Source: Clostridium sp. (GTDB taxonomy: Bacteria; Bacillota; Clostridia; Clostridiales; Clostridiaceae). From it: 64,000 nucleotides of DNA. Numbering within the stretch: position 1 is the stretch's first letter; each line of letters opens with the position of its first letter. Of this stretch, positions 1 through 7,910 are shown in pieces. A model generated the notes under the pieces. That model made no database searches, was not told the DNA's origin, and was given only the letters and a program-made list of their open reading frames with translations. The stretch covers positions 86,144 through 150,143 of the forward strand of contig NZ_JAPFDR010000002.1 in NCBI RefSeq assembly GCF_026168755.1, given 5' to 3'. The translations under genes were made by a program, and so were the position numbers.

Positions 1-436
1 CTTCATAAGTTCCCACTGGATATTCTGGAATATATGCTTTAATATTTCTTAATGCTAAGTTATAGCTAGCATTTAACATACCACAGTAAGCATCTCCTCT
101 TCCACCAATTAGATTATTTCCTGTTTCTTCAGCAGCAGCAACAAACATAACTGGTCCACCAAACTCTTTTGCTAATAATGTCTCAGCTGTTTCTGGTCCA
201 AAGTTTCCTAGATATACAACTAAAGCATTTACTCCTGCTTCTTTAACTTCTGCTAAAGCTTTTCTCATATGAACTTCGCTTTCAACAGTTGTCGGACATT
301 CATAAATATCCCCGTAAGTTTCTTTGTAAGCTTTAACTACAGCTTGTCTACGTCCTGCAGATAACTCCATTGGGAAACAATCTCTGCTAACTGCAACAAT
401 TCCTAATTTTACATCTGGTATATTTTTAAAATTCAT
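1..436 (-). CDS. L-fucose/L-arabinose isomerase family protein (partial, C-terminus outside window)
   Basis: Only the first 145 or so residues are present; the gene runs off the left edge. It starts MNFKNIPDVKLGIVAVSRDC behind a GGAGG ribosome site and carries the alternating beta-alpha pattern of the N-terminal domain of the fucose/arabinose isomerase fold (residues GRRQAVVKAYKETYG, then NALVVYLGNFGPETAETLLA, then a Gly-rich GGRGDAYCGM stretch). Family members interconvert aldoses and ketoses. It is the last visible gene of a pentose-use cluster and directly follows a DUF4867 gene, a pairing I recall as common. The true sugar substrate cannot be read from this part; the catalytic acidic residues lie in the missing half. 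Confidence 0.75.
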   Translation of the reverse strand, partial: MNFKNIPDVKLGIVAVSRDCFPMELSAGRRQAVVKAYKETYGDIYECPTTVESEVHMRKALAEVKEAGVNALVVYLGNFGPETAETLLAKEFGGPVMFVAAAEETGNNLIGGRGDAYCGMLNASYNLALRNIKAYIPEYPVGTYE

Positions 437-532
437 AATTAATTCCTCCACCCTTTTACTTTTCTAATAATTTATTTTAAATTTTAATTAATTAACTTCT
501 TAATCTATGCCAAAGGCATCTTAACTTTTAAC

Positions 533-1156
533 TTATTTTAAACAAATGTTTTTACCTTTTAAACCAATAAATGCTCCTTGCTCTCCAAGATCTGTTTCTG
601 GGTGTCCAATAAGCCATTTATTTTTTGCAAATAACAATGTATCTTCATCTTGTTTTTCTATATTACTTTCTAATGCTGTATTTGTATTTTTATGTAGTAT
701 AACTACACATTTAAATCCATTTTCATTAGCATTGCATGGTGCATAATGTAATGTGGTTCCATAAACTTCTATAGCAGTTCCTGCTGGTACAAAAATAGCC
801 TCAATTTTTGAAGTATCATAAGAGTAATCCTCTTCAATATCTTGCTCTAGACCTAATAATAAAATTAAATCAGTAACAGCTATATTAATTTCACTTGTTC
901 TATGATATTCAACTGCATTTAACATATAGTTGTTTCCATTACAATAACCTATTTGAATATCAAGACCTCCAAATTCCCTATTTTTAAATTCTTTAGCTAC
1001 TTCCAAATCTTCTAATTCTTTTATAGAAGGTTCATATATAACTCCTTCAGGTAATGGAGTTTCTTCCATCTTATTCAAAAGCTCTTTAACATCATAATTC
1101 TTAATTACTCTACCATACTTTTTAAATTCTATATCATTAACACTTTTTATAACCAC
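533..1156 (-). CDS. DUF4867 family protein
   Basis: A 207-residue protein that I recognise as the DUF4867 family, cupin-like and usually next to a fucose/arabinose isomerase-type gene, as here (97 bases upstream of the partial isomerase). It begins with GTG at 1156, eight bases after AGGAGA; no ATG fits that ribosome site. Visible features are an FGGLDIQIGYCNG stretch, NAVEYHRTSEIN with a possible metal-binding His, and EAIFVPAGTAIEVYGTTLHYAPC, which resembles the double-stranded beta-helix strands of sugar-binding cupins. A role in sugar isomerisation or mutarotation next to the isomerase is inference. Same strand and spacing suggest co-transcription with tkt. Confidence 0.7.
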   Translation of the reverse strand: MVIKSVNDIEFKKYGRVIKNYDVKELLNKMEETPLPEGVIYEPSIKELEDLEVAKEFKNREFGGLDIQIGYCNGNNYMLNAVEYHRTSEINIAVTDLILLLGLEQDIEEDYSYDTSKIEAIFVPAGTAIEVYGTTLHYAPCNANENGFKCVVILHKNTNTALESNIEKQDEDTLLFAKNKWLIGHPETDLGEQGAFIGLKGKNICLK

Positions 1157-1197
1157 TCAATCCATCTCCTTATATATAAGTACAAACTTCTCAATAA

Positions 1198-3183
1198 TTA
1201 GTTAAATAATTTCATTGTTTCATTAACAACATTTTCAACTGTGAATCCGAATTGTTTAAATAGTGCTACTGCATTTCCTGATGCACCAAATGTGTCTAAT
1301 GAAATAATTCTTCCATCTAAACCTACATATTGATGCCATCCAAATGAAGTTAAGGCCTCAACTGCAACTCTTTTTCTAACGTTGTTTGGAAGTACACTTT
1401 CTTTATATTCTTCATCTTGAGCATTAAATACTTCAAATGATGGAATACTTACAACTCTTGCATCTATTCCTTTTGCTTCTAATTCATCTGCTGCCTTGTA
1501 GATAAGTTCAACTTCAGAACCTGAAGCCATTAAAATTACATCAGGAGTTTCTTTCTTAGAGTCTTTAATAATATATCCTCCATTTAATGCTCTCTTTGCA
1601 CATCCATCATATAGAGGTAACTTTTGTCTAGTTAACACTAATGAAGTTGGAGTAGTAGCATTAGTTACTGCATAATACCAAGCTGCAGCAGTTTCCTTTG
1701 AATCTGCTGGTCTAAATACAGTCATATTTGGCATACTTCTTAGTGCTGCTAATTGCTCAATTGGTTGATGAGTTGGACCATCTTCTCCTACACCAATACT
1801 ATCATGTGTTAATACATAAGCTACTGGTAAATTCATTAATGAAGATAATCTCATTGCACCCTTCATATAATCACTAAATACAAAGAATGTTGCACAAAAT
1901 ACCTTTAATCCACAATGAGCATACATACCATTTGCTATTGCAGCCATTGCATGTTCTCTTACTCCAAAGTGAAGATTTCTTCCACTTCTATCTTCAGCTG
2001 AGAAATCACCTTTTCCACTCATATAAGTTTTATTAGATGGTGCTAAATCAGCTGATCCTCCAACTAAATTAGGTATTAAATTTGCTAATCTATTTATAAT
2101 AATTCCTGAAGATTCTCTTGTAGCCATATCTTTATCAAAGCTCCAAAATTCTTCATTATTTAATAAAGCCTCACTATCCATTTCTTCTAACATCCACTTA
2201 TAATACTCTTCTGCTAATTCTGGATATTCATTTTTGTAAGCTTCAAATAAACTATTCCAATATTTCTCTTTTTCAACTCCTGCATTAATATAATTCTCCA
2301 TATTAGAATATACTTCTGATGGAATATAGAAATCCTCTTGCTTCCATCCTAGATTTTCTTTCATGGATTTTATATTTTCAGCTCCTAAAGGTTCTCCATG
2401 GGCAGATGCTTTTCCTTGTTTTGCAGGACATCCAAATCCAATTTGATTTTTAACTATTATCATTGATGGTTTTGTAGTTTCTCTTTTTGCTTCTTCAATA
2501 GCATTTTCAATAGATTCAATATCATTTCCATCATTAACTTTAATTACTTGCCAATTATATGCTTCATATCTCTTTGCTACATCTTCTCTAAATGCTATAT
2601 CTGTATCACCCTCAATAGAAATATTGTTTGAATCATATAAAACAATAAGCTTTCCTAATCCTAAAGTTCCAGCAAGCGATGAAGCTTCTCCTGAAATTCC
2701 TTCCATTAAACATCCGTCACCAACGATTGCATAAGTATTATGATTAACCACTTCATATCCTGTTCTATTGAACTTTTCTGCTAAATGAGCTTCTGCAATT
2801 GCCATACCAACAGCATTACATATACCTTGTCCTAAAGGACCTGTTGTTATTTCAACACCTGGAGTATGTCCATATTCAGGATGTCCCGGTGTTAAACTAC
2901 CAACTTGTCTAAAACTCTTAATATCTTCAATAGTTATTCCATATCCAAATAAATGTAATAAAGAATATTCAAGCATTGATCCATGACCTGCTGATAATAT
3001 AAATCTATCTCTATTATCCCAATTTGGATTTTTACCATTATGATTCATTTTACTCCATAATGTATATGCCATTGTTGCTGCACCAAGTGGTAGTCCTGGA
3101 TGCCCTGATTTTGACTTTTCTATTGCATCTGCTGATAAAATTCTTATTGAATTTATACATAATTTATCTACTTCTCTACTCAT
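1198..3183 (-). CDS. tkt: transketolase
   Basis: Full-length 661-residue transketolase, the thiamine diphosphate enzyme that moves two-carbon ketol units between pentose, triose and tetrose phosphates. The N-terminal domain has the substrate and cofactor residues [13 protein letters not shown] (about 24-36), [12 protein letters not shown], and the diphosphate motif [12 protein letters not shown] near residue 155. The pyrimidine domain has [15 protein letters not shown] and [20 protein letters not shown]. It starts at an ATG six bases after AAGGGG. It sits between a damaged transaldolase gene and DUF4867 in a pentose cluster, so it probably serves xylose or arabinose breakdown as well as the general pentose phosphate pathway. 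It ends KLFN, as whole enzymes do. Confidence 0.95.
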   Translation of the reverse strand: MSREVDKLCINSIRILSADAIEKSKSGHPGLPLGAATMAYTLWSKMNHNGKNPNWDNRDRFILSAGHGSMLEYSLLHLFGYGITIEDIKSFRQVGSLTPGHPEYGHTPGVEITTGPLGQGICNAVGMAIAEAHLAEKFNRTGYEVVNHNTYAIVGDGCLMEGISGEASSLAGTLGLGKLIVLYDSNNISIEGDTDIAFREDVAKRYEAYNWQVIKVNDGNDIESIENAIEEAKRETTKPSMIIVKNQIGFGCPAKQGKASAHGEPLGAENIKSMKENLGWKQEDFYIPSEVYSNMENYINAGVEKEKYWNSLFEAYKNEYPELAEEYYKWMLEEMDSEALLNNEEFWSFDKDMATRESSGIIINRLANLIPNLVGGSADLAPSNKTYMSGKGDFSAEDRSGRNLHFGVREHAMAAIANGMYAHCGLKVFCATFFVFSDYMKGAMRLSSLMNLPVAYVLTHDSIGVGEDGPTHQPIEQLAALRSMPNMTVFRPADSKETAAAWYYAVTNATTPTSLVLTRQKLPLYDGCAKRALNGGYIIKDSKKETPDVILMASGSEVELIYKAADELEAKGIDARVVSIPSFEVFNAQDEEYKESVLPNNVRKRVAVEALTSFGWHQYVGLDGRIISLDTFGASGNAVALFKQFGFTVENVVNETMKLFN

Positions 3184-3274
3184 CTTTAACCCCTTTTTTT
3201 CACTTTTAATGCTTTTTAAATTTGCTGTTCTATTAGTTCAGTAAATTGAAAATTTATCTTATTCTATTTTTATG

Positions 3275-3671
3275 CTATTTTCCAAAAGCTGAAGCCCAGT
3301 CTGCCTTAAACTTTTCTAGACCTGCATCTGTTAGTGGATGTTTAATCATTTGCATTACTAAAGCATATGGTACTGTTGCAATATGTGCACCTGATCTTGC
3401 AGCTTCTGTAACATGAATTGGATGTCTTACGCTTGCAGCAATTATTTCTGTTGTTATCCTGTGAACGTCAAAAATTTCTGCAATTGTTCTAACAAGCTCC
3501 ATTCCATCCATAGATATATCATCTACTCTTCCTAAGAATGGGCTAACATAAGTTGCCCCTGCATTTGCTGCTAATAACGCTTGGTTAGCAGAAAATATTA
3601 AAGTAACATTTGTTTTAATTCCTTCACTATCTAATATGTTCTACATTTGCAGTGTCTAAAAATAACTTCAT
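3275..3671 (-). pseudogene. transaldolase/fructose-6-phosphate aldolase-like gene with internal deletion
   Basis: The ATG at 3671, a good ribosome site (GGGG) and the family N-terminus [13 protein letters not shown] are present, then the frame hits a stop. In another frame the family C-terminal half follows at once: [20 protein letters not shown], then [14 protein letters not shown], then [13 protein letters not shown] to the normal end. Family members are about 215 residues, so roughly 85 central residues, with the Schiff-base lysine strand expected there, are missing and the frame is shifted. The open frame 3275-3511 starts at an internal Met and lacks a ribosome site, so I do not treat it as a separate gene. 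A sequencing or assembly error is less likely because a large block is absent. Confidence 0.85.
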
Positions 3672-3698
3672 ATTAAAAATCCCCTTTATATTATAAAT

Positions 3699-3711
3699 GT
3701 TATTTAATAAC
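3699..3711. promoter_or_regulatory. palindrome GTTATTTAATAAC, candidate operator
   Basis: A 13-base palindrome upstream of the transaldolase pseudogene start and downstream of the xylR terminator, so in the promoter region of the fsa-tkt unit. It overlaps AATAACTTTTTAAA (3706-3719), which recurs exactly at 6546-6559 upstream of xylB. The shared element is a plausible site for the ROK repressor encoded between the two units. This is inference from repetition and position. Confidence 0.4.
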
Positions 3712-3742
3712 TTTTTAAAACTATTTTTAAAAGTTTCTTTAT

Positions 3743-3772
3743 AAAAAGGCAGCCATTATTTTCTGCCTTTTT
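3743..3772 (-). terminator. intrinsic terminator after xylR
   Basis: Inverted repeat AAAAAGGCAG / CTGCCTTTTT with a 10-base loop and U-rich ends. It lies between the end of the ROK gene and the transaldolase gene, so the upstream xylB-xylR transcript probably stops here. Confidence 0.75.
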
Positions 3773-3801
3773 AATTGTAAGTTTGATATCTACAACATTA
3801 A

Positions 3802-4944
3802 TTAATTTAAAAATTCCTCTAATGGAACCATTGCTGCCCCTAAAAGATATGATTCTTTAAATTCTGTAACATCCATCTTACAATTTTTCTCACTTGTAAA
3901 TAAATTATCCTTATATACAATACTTCTTAAAATATCTATATTTTCTTTTAATAAAATATTTATATCTCCACCTAAGACTACACTACTTGGATCTAATATC
4001 ATTGTTAAATTAGCAATTCCTACACCAAGAATATTAAAATATCTTTCTAAAATTTCCTTTGTAGTCTTGTTTCCCTTTTCAAATAAAGATATAAATTCTT
4101 CTATATCATCCAATTTTTCATTACTTATTTCATTGAAGTCTTCTAATAATGCATTCTTTGATGTATATGCTTCTAAACAACCTTGAGAACCACATTTGCA
4201 ACCTTTACCACCAATAGTTATTTTAATATGTCCCATTTCACCAGCGTCATTATTGCTTCCTCTATAGATCTTTCCATCTATTATTATTCCTAATCCTAAT
4301 CCATCAGTAATTGAAACATATAAAAGATTACTTAATATATCCTTTTTATTTAAAAATTCATAATAAGCCGAAAGATTAGCTTCATTATCTATATATATAT
4401 TAGTATTAAATTCTTCAAAACTTTTCTTTAAATTATAATTTTCAGCTCTCAATAGATAACATTTTTTTATTATCCCTTCTTCAGAATCTACTGTACCAGG
4501 TATTGAAATACCAATTCCTAATAATTTATCAATAGAAATGTCATTTCGACTTAATATTTCTCTAATATTATCTTTAGTAATAGCTACTATATTTTCAAAG
4601 CCTTCATTATTATGTCTTATCCTAATATCTTCTATAACTTCTTTTTTTAGATTTATTATAGATAATTTCACATGACGAGGAGTCAACGCTATTCCTAAAG
4701 CAAATCTACAATTTTCATTAATTTTTAAAGCCATTGCCTTTCTTCCACCAGTAGATTCTAAAGATCTAACATCACTAACAATTCCTTCATTTTTTAGTTC
4801 TGTAATATTAGTTGAAACTGTTGTAATACTTATATCTAAGCTTCTTGAAATATCTAATTTAGTTATTTCATTTTTTTCTAATAATAACTTAATTATTTTT
4901 TTTCTATTTGTTTCTTTAATTTTACTATGATTTACTTCTATCAA
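3802..4944 (-). CDS. xylR: ROK family transcriptional repressor (XylR-type)
   Basis: A 380-residue protein with an N-terminal winged helix (ITKLDISRSLDISITTVSTNI, roughly residues 27-47) followed by a ROK sugar-kinase-like domain. The ROK signature is visible: GLGLGIIIDGKIYRGSNNDAGEMGH, and the zinc cluster GCKCGSQGCLEAY with its three cysteines. Xylulokinase lies 39 bases upstream on the same strand, so a xylose/xylulose-responsive repressor is the natural reading. The start is TTG at 4944 after AGGGGAAGG; no nearby ATG has such a site. A repeated palindrome-like element before both xylB and the transaldolase gene is a candidate target. The inducer is inferred from neighbours, not seen. Confidence 0.85.
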   Translation of the reverse strand: MIEVNHSKIKETNRKKIIKLLLEKNEITKLDISRSLDISITTVSTNITELKNEGIVSDVRSLESTGGRKAMALKINENCRFALGIALTPRHVKLSIINLKKEVIEDIRIRHNNEGFENIVAITKDNIREILSRNDISIDKLLGIGISIPGTVDSEEGIIKKCYLLRAENYNLKKSFEEFNTNIYIDNEANLSAYYEFLNKKDILSNLLYVSITDGLGLGIIIDGKIYRGSNNDAGEMGHIKITIGGKGCKCGSQGCLEAYTSKNALLEDFNEISNEKLDDIEEFISLFEKGNKTTKEILERYFNILGVGIANLTMILDPSSVVLGGDINILLKENIDILRSIVYKDNLFTSEKNCKMDVTEFKESYLLGAAMVPLEEFLN

Positions 4945-4983
4945 ATTATGCCTTCCCCTCTCAGTTTCAATTATCCAAACTTT

Positions 4984-6486
4984 TTATATATCTTTTAATC
5001 TTGGATAAAGTGAATTATATACTTCATATATCTTATCATAAATGGCAGTATTATCACAATTTGGATTTACTAAATCCTTACCTTTTATAATTTTCTCACA
5101 TGCATCTTCTACAGATTCATATATACCAACACCTACACCTGCTAAAATAGCAACACCTAATGCTGGACCTTCTGATGCTTTTATAGTTCTTAATGGATAA
5201 TTAAATATATCGGCTAAAATTTGTCTCCAAACTTCACTTTCTGCTCCTCCACCACTTACTCTAACATCAGTTATTTCAACTTTCATATCCTCTATAATAT
5301 CTAAACAATTCTTTAAGCTGAAGCTAACACCTTCTAATATACTTCTAACAAAATCCCCATGATTATTTATTAAAGATACTCCAACAAATCCTCCTTTTAC
5401 ATTGGGATCTATGTGTGGTGTTCTTTCTCCCATGAGATATGGCATATAAATTACTCCATTTGCTCCTGGTTTTGAAGTTGCTGCTTCTTCTGATAAATAA
5501 TCATATATATTTATATTCTTTGCTTTTGCTTCATCAATTTCTTTTCTACAGAAGTTTTCTTTAAACCATTTTAAAGAAAGTCCTGCACCTTGAGTTACCC
5601 CCATTACATGCCACTTATTAGGAACTGCATGACATAAAGTATGAACTCTACCTCCTTTATCAAATCTTGGAGTATCTGTTGAAGCAAAAACAACACCTGA
5701 TGAACCAATAACTGTTGAAATTATTCCTTCACTTACTATTCCACTTCCTACTGCTCCTGCTGCTTGATCTCCAGCTCCTCCAACCACAGCAGTACCAGCT
5801 TCTAATCCTGTCTGTCTTGCTACTTCTTCTGTAACATGCCCACTTACTACTACTGACTCATAAACATCTGCTAATATATTCTTATCTATATCTAATTTTT
5901 GAAGTAACTCATCACTCCAGTTTCTTGTATTAATATCTAACATTTGCATACCACTTGCATCTGAAACTTCAGTTGCAAATATACCTGTTAATTTAAATCT
6001 TATATAATCTTTTGGCAGAAGAATTTTATATATATTATTATAATTTTCTGGTTCATTATCTCTAACCCATAATAGTTTAGAAAGTGTAAAACCTGTTAAT
6101 GCTGGATTACCTGTTATTTCAATTAATTTTTCCTTACCTAAAACTTCAGTCACATATTGGCATTGCTTTTCAGTTCTTTGATCACACCAAATAATTGAAT
6201 TTCTTATAACATTATGACTCTTGTCCACTAGTACAAGACCATGCATTTGTCCACTTAATCCTATACCTTTTATATCCTTTGCATTAACTTTACTGTTTTT
6301 TACTACATCTTTAATTCCATTAAGACATGCTTCCCACCAATCCTCTGGATTTTGTTCTGCCCATCCTGCTTTTGGTTGAAATAAATCATAGCCATAGTTT
6401 GCAGTTTCTATTGTATTCCCTAATTCATCAAACAATGCTGTCTTTGTACCAGATGTACCTATATCTAATCCTAATAAATATCTCAT
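4984..6486 (-). CDS. xylB: xylulokinase
   Basis: A 500-residue FGGY-family carbohydrate kinase of normal xylulokinase length. It opens with the phosphate-binding strand LLGLDIGTSGTKTALFDE, has the substrate motif GLSGQMHGLVLVD near residue 78 (typical of xylulokinases), the catalytic Asp region VVGGAGDQAAGAVGSG, and the C-terminal nucleotide motif VSGGGAESEVWRQILADIF. It phosphorylates D-xylulose to feed the pentose phosphate pathway. The ATG follows GGGGG by five bases. It is the first gene of the minus-strand pentose region; its 200-base upstream gap holds two AT-rich copies of the element also seen at 3706. Confidence 0.93.
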   Translation of the reverse strand: MRYLLGLDIGTSGTKTALFDELGNTIETANYGYDLFQPKAGWAEQNPEDWWEACLNGIKDVVKNSKVNAKDIKGIGLSGQMHGLVLVDKSHNVIRNSIIWCDQRTEKQCQYVTEVLGKEKLIEITGNPALTGFTLSKLLWVRDNEPENYNNIYKILLPKDYIRFKLTGIFATEVSDASGMQMLDINTRNWSDELLQKLDIDKNILADVYESVVVSGHVTEEVARQTGLEAGTAVVGGAGDQAAGAVGSGIVSEGIISTVIGSSGVVFASTDTPRFDKGGRVHTLCHAVPNKWHVMGVTQGAGLSLKWFKENFCRKEIDEAKAKNINIYDYLSEEAATSKPGANGVIYMPYLMGERTPHIDPNVKGGFVGVSLINNHGDFVRSILEGVSFSLKNCLDIIEDMKVEITDVRVSGGGAESEVWRQILADIFNYPLRTIKASEGPALGVAILAGVGVGIYESVEDACEKIIKGKDLVNPNCDNTAIYDKIYEVYNSLYPRLKDI

Positions 6487-6545
6487 AAAATCCCCCGACT
6501 TATTTTAAAATTATTTTTTCAATAAACATTTAAAAACTATTATTA

Positions 6546-6559
6546 AATAACTTTTTAAA
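6546..6559. promoter_or_regulatory. second copy of AATAACTTTTTAAA, candidate ROK operator
   Basis: Exact 14-base match to 3706-3719, here 60 bases upstream of xylB. The complementary strand reads GTTATTTAATAA across the same place, matching the palindrome at 3699. A looser copy (AATAACCTTTAAAAAG) starts at 6603. Location upstream of both transcription units of the cluster supports a shared regulator. Confidence 0.4.
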
Positions 6560-6643
6560 TGTCTTTTCATAAGTTATTATAATACCATTTTTATACTTTT
6601 TCAATAACCTTTAAAAAGTTTTTGTATACATTTTCAAAACTAA

Positions 6644-6679
6644 AGATACTTTTAAATTATTTAAAATCTAAAAGTATCT
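6644..6679 (-). terminator. probable terminator of the pentapeptide-repeat gene
   Basis: Inverted repeat AGATACTTTTA / TAAAAGTATCT, 11 perfect pairs, starting 11 bases past the gene's stop, followed on the minus strand by a T-rich run. Confidence 0.6.
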
Positions 6680-6689
6680 AATTTACCTA

Positions 6690-7856
6690 TTATCTTACTA
6701 ATTTTCTTACTACTACTCCTGTCCCTATTCCCATCATAATAACTCCAAATAATATCTCAACGCTAGCAAGAATCTCTGACATATTTACAGGAATACTTTC
6801 ATTTGCTCCAACTCCACTAAACAAGTTTATACTTAATATGATTCCTTGCCTTAAACATTCAAATACACTACTGTTAAATATAGTAGTTATAGTATCATCT
6901 ACTTTAATTCCAAAAATTGAATATAAAACTCCAAATATAATCATGACAACAAAGGAGAACAGTAAAGCATTAATAGGTCTTTCTCCATATCCACATGTAG
7001 CCAAGTATAAATCTGATTCTAACCTTTGAGTAAACTTCAAAACATTTCTTTCTACCCTCTTACACAAATAATAATATTCTCCAAAATTATTATTTAATGA
7101 ATTTTCCTTAAACTTATCTGCAATGGTTTCATAAGTCATATAAATTCCTTCATATTCATTCCTATCTTTTTTTCTAAATTCTATCTTATCAAAAAATGTT
7201 TTTTCATCTAGCTTTGTTTTCATTTTATCAGTAAAATCTAAATCTATAATATAGCTACTCATAATCTTAGCACCTGATAAATCACAATCTTCTATTCTTA
7301 CTCTATTTATTTCACAATTATTGATAATTATGCTATTCATATCACTTAATATAAAATATGTATTATGAATTAAAGAATTATCAAATATTAAATAACTTAA
7401 TGTACATCCATAAAATTTAGCATATATACTACAATTATTAAACTCACAAGAAAAATTATCATACCTATTTAATGATGGCTTCTTCTCACTTTCCTCTTTA
7501 AAAAAAGTACAATTTTCAAATATTACCCCACCATTTTCAAAATTACACTCATTAAACATACACCCTATGAAACTACATGCATCAAATTTTATATTTCCAA
7601 ATGTACATTTATTAAATACTGCACAAATAATATCTTTATTAGAAATTACACTGAACTCTTCCTCGCCTAAAATTCTTCCTCCTCCAAAATGCTTTTCTTC
7701 AAATGTTTTATAACTATATTCCTTATCTGGATTATATGTATTAGGAAGATCTCTTGATTTTACTAATTCATCAAATAATTTTTTATTATTTTCTCTCCTC
7801 TTTTTAAGTTGATTTGTTGCTTTATATATTTCTTCCTTAAAATTAACATAGCCCAT
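6690..7856 (-). CDS. pentapeptide-repeat protein with C-terminal two-helix channel-like domain
   Basis: A 388-residue protein in three parts. Residues 1-65 are charged and probably helical. Residues 75-210 hold degenerate pentapeptide repeats with the usual central Phe/Leu and small residues (CAVFNKCTFGNIKFDACSF, then FNECNFENGGVIFENCTFF, then VRIEDCDLSGAKI). After a linker, residues 295-388 carry two hydrophobic segments (NALLFSFVVMIIFGVLYSIF and ILASVEILFGVIMMGIGTG) around LSINLFSGVGANES, the layout of a two-helix K+ channel pore, but with FSGVG rather than TVGYG as filter. So it is probably a membrane protein with a cytoplasmic beta-helix sensor. Function unknown. It appears single, with its own terminator. 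Confidence 0.7.
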   Translation of the reverse strand: MGYVNFKEEIYKATNQLKKRRENNKKLFDELVKSRDLPNTYNPDKEYSYKTFEEKHFGGGRILGEEEFSVISNKDIICAVFNKCTFGNIKFDACSFIGCMFNECNFENGGVIFENCTFFKEESEKKPSLNRYDNFSCEFNNCSIYAKFYGCTLSYLIFDNSLIHNTYFILSDMNSIIINNCEINRVRIEDCDLSGAKIMSSYIIDLDFTDKMKTKLDEKTFFDKIEFRKKDRNEYEGIYMTYETIADKFKENSLNNNFGEYYYLCKRVERNVLKFTQRLESDLYLATCGYGERPINALLFSFVVMIIFGVLYSIFGIKVDDTITTIFNSSVFECLRQGIILSINLFSGVGANESIPVNMSEILASVEILFGVIMMGIGTGVVVRKLVR

Positions 7857-7910
7857 AATATCAACTCCTTTATGATATTATGAGCTATATATTATAACAT
7901 TATTCTAATT

